This document shows, one piece after another, positions 8,463-17,277 of a stretch of DNA of 64,000 nucleotides. A program made the position numbers and the translations under genes. This stretch comes from Pseudomonas koreensis. Its GTDB lineage: Bacteria; Pseudomonadota; Gammaproteobacteria; Pseudomonadales; Pseudomonadaceae. Under the pieces are notes generated by a model. It was not told the DNA's origin. It searched no databases and worked only from the letters and a program-made list of their open reading frames with translations. Position 1 is the stretch's first letter. The number at the start of each line of letters is the position of its first letter. The DNA lies in NCBI RefSeq assembly GCF_024169245.1, contig NZ_JALJWP010000001.1:2357501-2421500 (forward strand), read 5' to 3'.

Positions 8463-9329
8463 ATGAAAAAGTTTTTCAGCCTGCTCGCGACCCTGCTCGT
8501 GCTGGCCCTGGCGCTTTGGATCGGCCGCACGTTGTGGGAGCACTACATGAACACGCCGTGGACTCGCGATGGCCGCGTGCGCGCCGACATCATCAACGTC
8601 GCCGCCGACGTCACTGGCGAAGTGGTCGAGGTGCCGGTGCATGACAATCAACTGGTGAAGAAGGGCGATCTGCTGATGCGCATCGACCCTGAGCACTACC
8701 GCATCGCGGTCAGGCAAGCGCAGTCGCTGGTGGCTTCGCGCAAGTCGACCTGGGAGATGCGCAAGGTCAACGCCCACCGCCGCGCCGACCTCGACAATCT
8801 GGTGATCTCCAAAGAGAACCGCGATGACGCCAGCAACATCGCCGACGCCGCACTCGCCGATTACCAACACGCCCAGGCGCAGCTGGAGGCCGCCGAACTC
8901 AACCTCAAACGTACCGAAGTGCGCGCGGCGGTGGACGGCTACGTGACCAACCTCAATGTGCATCGTGGCGACTATGCACGCATCGGCGAGGCGAAGATGG
9001 CTGTGGTCGACATGAATTCGTTCTGGGTTTACGGCTTCTTCGAAGAAACCAAACTGCCGCATGTGAAAGTCGGTGACAAAGCCGATATGCAATTGATGAG
9101 CGGCGAAGTGCTCAAGGGCCATGTCGAGAGCATTTCCCGCGGCATCTACGACCGCGACAACCCGGAAAGTCGCGAGCTGATTGCTGATGTGAACCCGACG
9201 TTCAACTGGGTGCGCCTGGCGCAGCGCGTGCCGGTGCGCATTCACATTGATGAGGTGCCGGAGGGCGTGTTGCTGGCGGCGGGGATTACTTGCACGGTGG
9301 TGGTGAAGCAGACTGCTGCGAACCTCTGA
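8463..9329 (+). CDS. HlyD-type membrane-fusion protein of the efflux system
   Basis: The protein has 288 residues. An N-terminal membrane anchor (about residues 3-21) is followed by a lipoyl-like half (DVTGEVVEVPVHDNQLVKKG), a short helical hairpin (about residues 80-150) and the second lipoyl half with a beta-barrel domain (VDGYVTNLNVHRGDYA). This matches EmrA/AaeA-like periplasmic adaptors, which join the inner-membrane pump to the outer-membrane channel. The ATG at 8463 is preferred over the TTG three bases earlier. The gene begins 10 bp after DUF1656, in the same operon. Confidence 0.92.
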   Translation: MKKFFSLLATLLVLALALWIGRTLWEHYMNTPWTRDGRVRADIINVAADVTGEVVEVPVHDNQLVKKGDLLMRIDPEHYRIAVRQAQSLVASRKSTWEMRKVNAHRRADLDNLVISKENRDDASNIADAALADYQHAQAQLEAAELNLKRTEVRAAVDGYVTNLNVHRGDYARIGEAKMAVVDMNSFWVYGFFEETKLPHVKVGDKADMQLMSGEVLKGHVESISRGIYDRDNPESRELIADVNPTFNWVRLAQRVPVRIHIDEVPEGVLLAAGITCTVVVKQTAANL

Positions 9330-9344
9330 AAGTCGAGTCGCCTT

Positions 9345-9420
9345 CTTCGCGAGCAGGCTCGCTCCCACAGAGGGCTTCGGTGTGACGCAGAACATGTGTG
9401 GGAGCGAGCTTGCTCGCGAA
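9345..9420. repeat. REPIN (gagcctgctcgcgaa family)
   Basis: This inverted pair of REP cores, oriented tail to tail, lies between the convergent ends of the membrane-fusion gene and the SDR gene. It is a likely bidirectional 3' end structure. Confidence 0.87.
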
Positions 9421-9435
9421 GGGCACGACTCGGTC

Positions 9436-10260
9436 CTAGAGTTTTGCGCGCAAACCGAAGCGCTTCATCAACGTCGATTCCAGCAAACCCTTGGGCAGCA
9501 ACGTCGCCAACAACGGCAATGCGCGGCTGCCATTGCCGATGCGGATCAAGCGTGGCGGTTTGCTCTGCTGCACAGCCTTGAGCACCCCGGCGGCAAACTC
9601 ATTGGCTGGTGTCGGCTTGTCCTGCGACGCCTTGGCCCGCGCGCGAATGCCCTCACGCAGCGGAAACCACGGCGACTGCTCGTTGATCAATTGTTCGGCC
9701 TCGTGCCCGGCGTTTTTGGCAAAACTCGATTGAATCGCCCCGGGCTGGACTTCCATCACGCGAATGCCGAACGGCGCCAGTTCCATGCGCAAGGCATCGC
9801 TCAACGCATGCACCGCCGCTTTTGAAGCGCAGTAGGCGCCGGCGAATGGCGTGACCAGCACACCGGAAACGCTGCCGATATTCACCACCAGGCCCTGGGT
9901 CTGACGCAGCAGCGGAAACAGCGCACGAGTCACGCCGACAATCGAGAACACATTGGTTTCAAACTGGCGCTGCATGGCCGGCACGCCGCCGTCGAGCAAC
10001 GGCCCCATGGCGCCGTAACCGGCGTTGTTGATCAACACATCGAGGCCGCCATGTTGCTGGTGGAGACGCTCGGAGAGTTGCTCCAGCGCGACGCTGTCGT
10101 TGACGTCCAACTGGATGGCATTGAAACCGGCGGCGCTGAGCGCAGCGACGTCTTCGGTTTTGCGCGCACTGGCCCAGACTTCGTAGCCGGCCGCTTTGAA
10201 CGCGTCGGCGAGGGCGCGGCCAATGCCGCTGGAACAACCGGTAATCAACGCAACGGGCAT
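9436..10260 (-). CDS. Short-chain dehydrogenase/reductase (SDR)
   Basis: This is a 274-residue classical SDR. The cofactor motif TGCSSGIG is at residues 7-14, NNAG at 78-81, and the catalytic YxxxK (Tyr143, Lys147) follows serines in NIGSVSG. A basic residue pair after the second strand (SARK) suggests NADP(H). The start chosen is the ATG at 10260 with AAGGA 7 nt upstream; an upstream in-frame ATG at 10278 lacks one. The substrate is unknown. The C-terminal 60 residues resemble lipid- or retinol-type SDRs. Confidence 0.88.
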   Translation of the reverse strand: MPVALITGCSSGIGRALADAFKAAGYEVWASARKTEDVAALSAAGFNAIQLDVNDSVALEQLSERLHQQHGGLDVLINNAGYGAMGPLLDGGVPAMQRQFETNVFSIVGVTRALFPLLRQTQGLVVNIGSVSGVLVTPFAGAYCASKAAVHALSDALRMELAPFGIRVMEVQPGAIQSSFAKNAGHEAEQLINEQSPWFPLREGIRARAKASQDKPTPANEFAAGVLKAVQQSKPPRLIRIGNGSRALPLLATLLPKGLLESTLMKRFGLRAKL

Positions 10261-10295
10261 GGCGCATTCCTTGTGCAAAAAATCAACGGAGGGGA

Positions 10296-10760
10296 TCAGT
10301 CGGAGAAACTACCCTGTAAATGCTCGGCACGGAACTCCAGGGTTTGCGGGCGATAGCCGGGGCGTAGCGGCGGCAGCGGCAGGCAGTCTTCCCAGGTCGC
10401 GCCGGCCTGCAGTTCGCCGGGGCCGCGATAGCGTGGCGCGGTGTATTGATTGTCGGCCAGGTTGACCGTATCGCCCGGCGCATACGCAGCGATGCGCCAA
10501 CGCAGTTCGGTCAGCGGTACATCGTTGCCGTTGTTCATTTTCAATTGCAGCGGACGATCGGCCGGGCATTGTTCGGGAGCGTAGGCAATGCGCAGTTCCA
10601 GGCGCGCCAGTTGCTTGATCTCGCGGTTGTCCAGCCACAGCACCCACATCGCCACGCAGCCCAGGCCGATAACGGCGGCCACCGATACCGGCAAGGCCTT
10701 GGCCGGATAGCGCAGCAGCAGGACGAGCCAGGTGATGACCAGCAAGATGCCGATGAACAT
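10296..10760 (-). CDS. Conserved hypothetical membrane-anchored protein
   Basis: The protein has 154 residues from the ATG at 10760, which has a GGAGCG ribosome site; a longer frame from 10787 does not. Two hydrophobic segments (about residues 1-17 and 22-42) are followed by a soluble domain of about 110 residues. That domain has a beta-rich, immunoglobulin-like look (LQLKMNNGNDVPLTELRW). Pseudomonas relatives carry the name multidrug transporter in some databases, but nothing here supports transport: it is too short and has only two membrane segments. It ends 35 bp before the SDR start and may be co-transcribed with it. Confidence 0.75.
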   Translation of the reverse strand: MFIGILLVITWLVLLLRYPAKALPVSVAAVIGLGCVAMWVLWLDNREIKQLARLELRIAYAPEQCPADRPLQLKMNNGNDVPLTELRWRIAAYAPGDTVNLADNQYTAPRYRGPGELQAGATWEDCLPLPPLRPGYRPQTLEFRAEHLQGSFSD

Positions 10761-10931
10761 GCGTGAACGCTCCGTGGATGAATGCACCCCATCCTACCGA
10801 AGGCTTCGCACAATGGATATTCGTGACAGTCAACAACGCACCGTTGGTCGGGACTGTAATTATTGACAGTTGGCGTCCCGACGCGCCTTTGCTCTGATGG
10901 ACAAAGGGCACGCAGGGAAGGCGAAAGAACC

Positions 10932-13682
10932 ATGGGTATCCACAGCAGAACGCCGATGCTTGCCGTGAACGATCCGCGCGGCTTGGCCATCCTCACGGTC
11001 AATTACTGGCGCAACGACGCCTCCGTGGCAAGCGAGCCCAGGATCGAGCGGACGTGGCGTGACGCTGGCGGGCGTGCGCTCAAACAATGGGATGCCCGAC
11101 TCTGGGCGCTGCAAGCGATTGATCCGCAGGCGCCTGCCAGTCTCACCGCTGTCCATGCCTTGAACGATATCCCGCTGTGCTCGGACAGTACCGATGCGGG
11201 AATCCAGGTCCGGTTGCAGGGTTTGGCTGGGGAGCTGCTGTACAGCTGGGACAACCGCGGCACATGCCGCGATATTGAATACGACGACTCGCTGCGCCCG
11301 CTCGCGATGTTCGAACAGGGCACTGGCGTGCCTCGACGGTGTGCCGAGCGTTTTACCTATGGTCGCCCCGGCGCGGGCGACGCGCTGCGCAATCAGCTCG
11401 GTCAATTGATTCGACACGACGATCCGGCCGGCAGCGTGCTGTTCGAGCAATTCGCAATCACCGGCCAGTGCAACGAAAACATCCGTCACTTCACGCTTGA
11501 ACCGGTTGCCCCGGATTGGCCGCAAGCCTTGGTCGATCGGCAGAAACTGCTCGAACCCGAACCGGGGGCAACCACGCAATGGCGCTATGCCCCGCTGGGA
11601 CCTGTGCTCGCACAGCTCGACGCCGGTGGCCACCGGCAGACGTTCGCACTGACGCTCGACGGTCGGTTACGCGGGGTTGATCTACGGCTCAGGCTTCAGA
11701 CTCAAGACCATCCTGTTGTCAGCGATATTCGCTACAACGCCGAAGGTCAGGTCACCCGGGAACTGGCGGGCAATGGTGTGTTGACCGCACTGAGCTACCG
11801 TCCCGAAGACGGCCGTCTGATTACGCGCCATGCTCAGGATCGGTCGGGCAGCGTATTGCAACACCTGCTGTATGCCTATGACCCGATGGGCAATGTACTG
11901 AGCATTGAAGACCAGGCATTGTCTGTGCGCTGGTTCGCCAATCAGCGCATCGAGCCGGTCAGTCGTTACCGATACGACAGTCTCTACCAATTGATCCATG
12001 CCACTGGCTGGGAGGCCGGCGCTGCCGGTGGTGGACCGACAGCGGTGGCCAATTACACTCAGGACTTTCGCTATGATGCTGGCGGCAATCTGCTCGAGTT
12101 GGTTCACGTTGGCGCCCAAAGTCCCGGGCACCAACTGCAGGCGGCGCGCTACAGCAATCGTTGCCTGCCTTGGCGTAATGGTGAGCCGCCTGATGAGGCA
12201 GAGATCGGCGCAGCATTCGATGCGCGAGGCAATTTGCTGTTGCTGGATCAGGGACGCCAGTTGCGGTGGAATCTGCGTAATCAGCTGGATTCGGTGGTGG
12301 CCGTGCAACGACATTCACGCGCTGATGATTGCGAAAGCTATCTCTACGACGGCGCCGATCGGCGTGTACGCAAAACGAGGTTATCCCTGACCAGCGCACG
12401 CAACCTGCTCGCAGACGTCCGTTACCTGCCGGCGCTGGAGTTGCGCATGGACACCGGCACTCGGCAGAGCCTGCAGGTGATCACCGTGCAGACCGGACTC
12501 AACAGCGTCCGCGTTCTGCACTGGGAAAGCCCGCCACCGACGGGCGTCAACGATGTCTGCCGATACAGTTTCAGCGATCATTTGGGGTCGCTCAGTCTTG
12601 AGCTGGACGCTGATGCGCAGCTGATCAGCCGCGAGCATTTCTATCCGTTCGGTGCGACGGCGTGGGCCGATGAGCCCGAGGTCAGCTACAAGACCGTGCG
12701 CTATTCGGGCAAAGAGCTCGACGCAACCGGGCTTTACTATTATGGGTATCGCTATTACATACCGTGGTTGCAACGGTGGCCGAATCCAGATCCGGCGGGG
12801 GCCGTTGACGGCCATAACCGCTACCGGGCGATGCGCAACAGCCCAGTGGTCTATCGAGACAGTGACGGCCGTGACCCGGATAAGGCGCAACGCGTATCAA
12901 GGGATCGGCGCTATCACGATCTGGCGGATCAAGGACTGGTGAATCCGGTACAGGCTTCGGGCATGCAGCCTGTTCGACGTTTCTTTGAGCATGATCCGAA
13001 CCCCGATGTTCAGGCCTATCGCAACGAAATACCGATAGCCCTGGCTGAACTTGGTGCCAAGGATAACTCGCTGTTCAACACCCATCAGGCGCACGTTATT
13101 GCTGCTGCCCGAACGAATACGGCATCTCCCTCCGGTGCGGTGCTTTATCACTCCGGCGAGCTGGTTTCGTCAGCAATGAGTCAGGTAGTGGGAGAGGAGG
13201 TTACCAGTCGAGTGATGGGACCCTTATCGGTTGCTTTTAACAGCCCTGTGGAAAATCCCGACGTATTGGCTGCCAGACGGGGGGCTGTAGCCAAGGGGTT
13301 CAAGGTCGGTGGGGAGTTGTTGATGCACGCCTCCAATCCTGCCGTACAGCTGCTTGGGGCGGCGAGTGTTGCCATGGGCAAGGTGATGAATATTTCAGAG
13401 GCACAGACGCGTGTTCAACACAAAATGTTAAGCACACCCGTCAATGTGCCGTTGGCAGTTTCTTTAACTACGCCAACTGTAGATTTTCAGTCTTTTAACC
13501 TACCTGTTCCTGCGGGGAATCAAGCCCAGTTCCCGGAGCAGCGCACAGCACCAAGCTCATGGGCGCAAAAACTGATGGCTGCCGCTTTTGCTCCGCCGTT
13601 GGAGGCTGTTCATGCGGTTGATGGCACCACAGCTGAAGATAAATGGATGAACAGACCTCGTCGAAACTCCGCCCTCGGCTAG
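10932..13682 (+). CDS. Orphan TccC-like RHS/YD-repeat toxin with variable C-terminal domain
   Basis: The protein has 916 residues from the ATG at 10932; the frame is open a little further upstream without a better start. The N-terminal part resembles the C component of Tc insecticidal toxins (VNDPRGLAI, then repeated YD motifs such as YAYDPMGNV and YRYDSLYQL). The RHS core at about residues 590-646 (SGKELDATGLYYYGYRYY, then PDPAGAVDGHNRYR and DSDG) is where these proteins form the closed shell and cut themselves with paired aspartates. The last 270 residues (from about 647) are the variable toxin part and match nothing I know. GC falls there. No TcA or TcB gene is nearby and there is no signal peptide. 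Confidence 0.88.
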   Translation: MGIHSRTPMLAVNDPRGLAILTVNYWRNDASVASEPRIERTWRDAGGRALKQWDARLWALQAIDPQAPASLTAVHALNDIPLCSDSTDAGIQVRLQGLAGELLYSWDNRGTCRDIEYDDSLRPLAMFEQGTGVPRRCAERFTYGRPGAGDALRNQLGQLIRHDDPAGSVLFEQFAITGQCNENIRHFTLEPVAPDWPQALVDRQKLLEPEPGATTQWRYAPLGPVLAQLDAGGHRQTFALTLDGRLRGVDLRLRLQTQDHPVVSDIRYNAEGQVTRELAGNGVLTALSYRPEDGRLITRHAQDRSGSVLQHLLYAYDPMGNVLSIEDQALSVRWFANQRIEPVSRYRYDSLYQLIHATGWEAGAAGGGPTAVANYTQDFRYDAGGNLLELVHVGAQSPGHQLQAARYSNRCLPWRNGEPPDEAEIGAAFDARGNLLLLDQGRQLRWNLRNQLDSVVAVQRHSRADDCESYLYDGADRRVRKTRLSLTSARNLLADVRYLPALELRMDTGTRQSLQVITVQTGLNSVRVLHWESPPPTGVNDVCRYSFSDHLGSLSLELDADAQLISREHFYPFGATAWADEPEVSYKTVRYSGKELDATGLYYYGYRYYIPWLQRWPNPDPAGAVDGHNRYRAMRNSPVVYRDSDGRDPDKAQRVSRDRRYHDLADQGLVNPVQASGMQPVRRFFEHDPNPDVQAYRNEIPIALAELGAKDNSLFNTHQAHVIAAARTNTASPSGAVLYHSGELVSSAMSQVVGEEVTSRVMGPLSVAFNSPVENPDVLAARRGAVAKGFKVGGELLMHASNPAVQLLGAASVAMGKVMNISEAQTRVQHKMLSTPVNVPLAVSLTTPTVDFQSFNLPVPAGNQAQFPEQRTAPSSWAQKLMAAAFAPPLEAVHAVDGTTAEDKWMNRPRRNSALG

Positions 13683-13683
13683 A

Positions 13684-13746
13684 TGAAAAAAAAGCCCCCG
13701 CCCAGCCCGCTGCGGATAGGGGACGCAACGGGCTGGACGAGGGCTT
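13684..13746 (-). terminator. Rho-independent terminator of algA
   Basis: Read on the minus strand, a GC-rich inverted repeat (agccctcgtccagcccg pairing with cgggctgggcgggggct) is followed by a run of eight T. It lies 20-80 bp after the algA stop and marks the end of the alginate operon. It also abuts the stop codon of the convergent toxin gene. Confidence 0.9.
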
Positions 13747-13763
13747 CTTGTGTCAGCGGGGGA

Positions 13764-15215
13764 TTACTGCGCGATGGTTTTCACCGACACGCCGCGTTCG
13801 ATCGGGGTGGAGCGGCCGTAGATATCTTCGAAACGCTCGATATCGTCTTCACCCAAGTACGAACCCGACTGGACTTCGATGATTTCCAGCGGGATCTTGC
13901 CCGGGTTGCGCAGGCGATGCACCGAGGCGATCGGGATGTAGGTCGACTGGTTTTCGGTGAGCAGGAACACGTTCTCGTCGCAGGTCACTTCGGCAGTGCC
14001 GCTGACCACGATCCAGTGTTCGGCGCGGTGGTGGTGCATCTGCAGCGACAGGCACGCGCCCGGCTTGACCGAGATGTGCTTGACCTGGAAACGCCCGCCC
14101 ATGTCCACCGAGTCGTACGAGCCCCACGGACGATAGACTTCGCAGTGGTTCTGGGTTTCGCTGCGGCCCTGGGCATTGAGGGTGTTGACCATCTGCTTGA
14201 CGCCCTGGACCTTGTCCTTGTGAGCAATCATCATCGCGTCCTTGGTTTCGACCACGACGATGTTTTCCAGGCCGATTACCGAGACCAGTTTGCCGTTGCC
14301 GTGGATCATGCAGTTCTTGCTGTCCTGAATCACCACGTCGCCCTTGCTGACGTTGCCGTTGGCGTCTTTCTCGTTGACTTCCCACAGCGACGACCAGCAA
14401 CCGACATCGCTCCAGCCGGCGGACAGTGGCACCACGCAGGCGCGCTGGGTTTTTTCCATCACCGAGTAGTCGATGGAGTTGTCCGGGCAGCAGGCGAAGG
14501 TGGCTTCGTCCAGGGTCACGGTGTCGGCGTCCTGCTGGCTGCGCTCAAGGGTCAGCAGGCAAGTGTCGTAGATATCCGGATCATGTTTTTTCAGTTCTTC
14601 GAGGAAGCGGCTGGCGCGGAACAGGAACATGCCGCTGTTCCAGTAGTAACCGCCGGATTCGACGTACTCGGTGGCACGCTTGACGTCCGGTTTTTCGACG
14701 AAGTGCGAGACGCGGCTGACGCCTTCGGGCAGCAGCGAATCAGCGGTGGATTTGATGTAGCCGTAGCCGGTTTCCGGCTTGGTCGCCGGCACACCGAACA
14801 GGACCATTTCGCCGTTTTCCGCCGCGACGGTGGCCAGAGCGAGGGCGCGTTGCAGGGCTTTCTGGTCTTCCAGCACGTGGTCGGCCGGCAGGACCAGCAT
14901 CAGTTCGTCACGGCCTTCATTGACCAGCATCATCGCGGTCAGGGCCACGGCGGGCGAAGTGTTGCGGCCGAACGGTTCCATCAGAATGCGCTGGCATTCC
15001 AGATTGCGTGCAGCCAGTTGCTCGTTGACGATGAAACGGTGTTCCTTGTTGCAGACCACGATCGGCGTGTCCATGCCTTCGAACACCAGGCGTTCGAGGG
15101 TTTGCTGGAACAGGGTGTGTTCGCCGGTCAGGGCGAGGAATTGCTTGGGGAATTGCTTGCGCGAAAGAGGCCACAGACGCGAACCGCTACCACCTGACAA
15201 GATCACCGGAATCAT
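13764..15215 (-). CDS. algA: Bifunctional mannose-6-phosphate isomerase / GDP-mannose pyrophosphorylase
   Basis: AlgA (483 residues) makes mannose-6-phosphate from fructose-6-phosphate, and later GDP-mannose from mannose-1-phosphate and GTP; AlgC does the step between and is encoded elsewhere. The pyrophosphorylase signature GGSGSRLWPLSRKQFPKQF is at residues 8-26. The C-terminal cupin isomerase domain carries the metal-ligand segment QMHHHRAEHW, with HRLRNPGKIPLEIIEVQ downstream. The length equals that of the family. It is the last gene of the alginate operon, 208 bp after algF with a REPIN between, and is followed by a strong terminator. Confidence 0.97.
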   Translation of the reverse strand: MIPVILSGGSGSRLWPLSRKQFPKQFLALTGEHTLFQQTLERLVFEGMDTPIVVCNKEHRFIVNEQLAARNLECQRILMEPFGRNTSPAVALTAMMLVNEGRDELMLVLPADHVLEDQKALQRALALATVAAENGEMVLFGVPATKPETGYGYIKSTADSLLPEGVSRVSHFVEKPDVKRATEYVESGGYYWNSGMFLFRASRFLEELKKHDPDIYDTCLLTLERSQQDADTVTLDEATFACCPDNSIDYSVMEKTQRACVVPLSAGWSDVGCWSSLWEVNEKDANGNVSKGDVVIQDSKNCMIHGNGKLVSVIGLENIVVVETKDAMMIAHKDKVQGVKQMVNTLNAQGRSETQNHCEVYRPWGSYDSVDMGGRFQVKHISVKPGACLSLQMHHHRAEHWIVVSGTAEVTCDENVFLLTENQSTYIPIASVHRLRNPGKIPLEIIEVQSGSYLGEDDIERFEDIYGRSTPIERGVSVKTIAQ

Positions 15216-15310
15216 ATTGTTTACTCCATAAAATCAATTTGGTTAGAGCAACGAACGTTGTGTCGTTTCACTCTTGTTTTTGTCTCGTGTCCGAAGACGC
15301 CGCATCCCTT

Positions 15311-15396
15311 GTAGGAGCTGCCGAAGGCTGCGATCTGTTGATCTTGATCTTCAAAATCAAAAGATCGCAGCCTCGTTTCACTCGACAGCTCCTACA
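15311..15396. repeat. REPIN between algF and algA
   Basis: This inverted REP pair of the gctgcgatc family lies inside the alginate transcript. It can fold into a long hairpin between the acetylation genes and algA. It could stabilise the upstream message or reduce read-through; no T-run makes it a full terminator. Confidence 0.88.
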
Positions 15397-15423
15397 GGGA
15401 TCAGCGTCTCTGCGGGAAAAGGG

Positions 15424-16080
15424 TTAGCGAGTCGACACCGGACGTTTCACCCAGACTGGCGACAGGTTGCTGCCGTTGCCAGTGACGTACAGCACCGCTG
15501 CCTCACCACGCTCCAGCGCGACCGGTTTCATGTCGCCGACTTTCTTGTCGCCTTCGTACAGCGCCAGGCTGACTTTCACCGGGTTGATTTCACGTTCGCC
15601 ACGACCTTTGGCAGCCACGTTCGGCACCACATCGGTCTTGCCGTCGGCGGTTTTCAGGGTCAGCGATTTGTCGCTGAGGTTCTGTACGCGCACCAGGGAT
15701 TTCTGCTTGTTCTTGAACGGTGGTTCTTCGATCAGTTGCGGCGCGCCGGAAGCGTTGTTGACCAGGGTGTAGTAGTGGTCCCCGGCGAGTTTCACCGGCA
15801 GGGTCTGGCTGCCGATCTTGGCGCTGTAGTCGCCGCCCGGCATGAAGCTGAAGTCGCTGCTGGCCAGTGGCGCGATATCGCTCAGGCTGGTGCTGCCGAC
15901 AGTGGCGCTGACTTCAGCGTTGCTGGCGTTGTAGACACGTACGAAGGTCGAGCCTTTCGGCGCGGTCGGGCCGTACAGTGCAGCATCGCCACCGGCGAAG
16001 GCTGGGACGGAAAGCACGCTGAGGCCAGCAACCAGTGCGAAGCTTTTAGCGAGACGACGAGGAGTAGTAGTGAAAGTCAT
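15424..16080 (-). CDS. algF: Alginate O-acetyltransferase accessory protein AlgF
   Basis: AlgF has 218 residues with a cleavable signal peptide (residues 1-29, ending VPAFAGG). It is a small periplasmic two-domain beta-rich protein needed with AlgI and AlgJ for acetylation of mannuronate residues. It is thought to pass acetyl groups or link the membrane and periplasmic parts. Motifs seen include FVRVYNAS and LVRVQNLSDKSLTLK, one in each beta domain. It starts 14 bp after algJ, so the two are coupled. The length is typical. Confidence 0.95.
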   Translation of the reverse strand: MTFTTTPRRLAKSFALVAGLSVLSVPAFAGGDAALYGPTAPKGSTFVRVYNASNAEVSATVGSTSLSDIAPLASSDFSFMPGGDYSAKIGSQTLPVKLAGDHYYTLVNNASGAPQLIEEPPFKNKQKSLVRVQNLSDKSLTLKTADGKTDVVPNVAAKGRGEREINPVKVSLALYEGDKKVGDMKPVALERGEAAVLYVTGNGSNLSPVWVKRPVSTR

Positions 16081-16094
16081 GGTGTACCTCTCTT

Positions 16095-17267
16095 TCAGTT
16101 TTGCGCCCGATCGGGCGTCTCGGATTTAGTGTTGATGGCTACGTTTTGTTGGCGGGCGCCGGCTTGTTTGAGCTCTGCGACCCACTGTGGGTCGGCGTCG
16201 CCGATTTCGTTGTTCACAGGCAGATATCGTTCAGGAAACTCCCAGATCAGCACTTGTGGCGGGCTGTTCTTGAAGTCATCGCTTTTCAGGTAGCTGAGCA
16301 TTGGCAGAATCGGGCCGTGGCCGTCTTCGGCGTAGTTGACGACGTCGCTGTGCAGCGCTTGTTTGAGCGCACCGACGAAGTTCCAGTTGGGGTTGGCGCT
16401 GTAGCTGGTGCCGATCAGTGCCACCGGTACTTCGCTGTTGGCGAACAGGGCGTCGTCACCGGCAGGCTGCTCGGCGGCCACGGTGTTGCGTTTGAGCAGA
16501 GGCTCAGGCGCCGGCATCATGTTTTCGAACAGCGGATCGAGCGGCAGGAACAGACGCAGATCGCCCTTGTGCGTGACCTTCTCTGCTGGCGTGGTGACGA
16601 AGCGCTGTGGCTCGCCGCTCAGCGGGAATTTCTCGGCAATGGTCTTGGCCAGCGTATTGGCTGCGATTTCGGCGCCTTCCGGGGTCCAGTGGGTGTCGGT
16701 GCGCAGGAACACTTGCTGACCATTCTGCTTGGCCTGTTGCAGCGGGCCGAGCAGGTCGGGGGCGAGGATCTTGTCGGCAGCGACACGGGCGTGGAAATCC
16801 TGATACAGATTCTGGTGAATGCTCGAAGGCTTCACTTCACCCAGATGCTCCGGGTACAGACGCACCTTGGCCGGCACGATCGCCATCACCAGCTTCACGC
16901 CTTTCTCTTTCAGGGTCTGGCGCACGCCTTCGACCAGCGCGTAGTTGCCCTGCAGGTTCTGCTCTTCGTTGACGATCGGGTTGAATTCTTCATCGCTGTA
17001 CAACCACTGGTCGCGGCCGAGCACGACGCCCGGACGACCTTCGTTGAACAGTTTGAAATCCAGCGCGGCCCAGAGGTTGGTGCCCAGGCGCTTGATCGGG
17101 AATTCATCGTCGTAGTGGGTTTCCACCGCTTTGGTCCAGCGGCCGTTGAGCACCGTCGCGTCGGCGTTGGTGCTGAAGCCGAAGAAGCTGCGAACCGACC
17201 ACAGACCGAGGACCAACAGCGTCACCAGGAACAGGGTGATGTAGAAGATGCGTAATGAGCGGGTCAT
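16095..17267 (-). CDS. algJ: Alginate O-acetyltransferase AlgJ
   Basis: AlgJ has 390 residues with an N-terminal uncleaved signal anchor (about residues 8-30) and a periplasmic SGNH-like hydrolase domain. The Asp-x-His pair of the catalytic triad is in RTDTHWTPEG and the nucleophile serine in LIGTSYSAN. Family knowledge: AlgJ has acetylesterase activity and takes part in acetate transfer to alginate with AlgI and AlgF. AlgX, encoded further upstream in the operon, is its homologue. The gene lies 10 bp after algI, which indicates tight coupling. Confidence 0.95.
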   Translation of the reverse strand: MTRSLRIFYITLFLVTLLVLGLWSVRSFFGFSTNADATVLNGRWTKAVETHYDDEFPIKRLGTNLWAALDFKLFNEGRPGVVLGRDQWLYSDEEFNPIVNEEQNLQGNYALVEGVRQTLKEKGVKLVMAIVPAKVRLYPEHLGEVKPSSIHQNLYQDFHARVAADKILAPDLLGPLQQAKQNGQQVFLRTDTHWTPEGAEIAANTLAKTIAEKFPLSGEPQRFVTTPAEKVTHKGDLRLFLPLDPLFENMMPAPEPLLKRNTVAAEQPAGDDALFANSEVPVALIGTSYSANPNWNFVGALKQALHSDVVNYAEDGHGPILPMLSYLKSDDFKNSPPQVLIWEFPERYLPVNNEIGDADPQWVAELKQAGARQQNVAINTKSETPDRAQN

Positions 17268-17277
17268 GTCAGATCCC

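Noticed and set aside
9345..9420. REPINs as ordinary Rho-independent terminators
   Set aside because: Most lack a T-run and share the same two cores at many sites, so they are listed as repeats even where they may also end transcripts.
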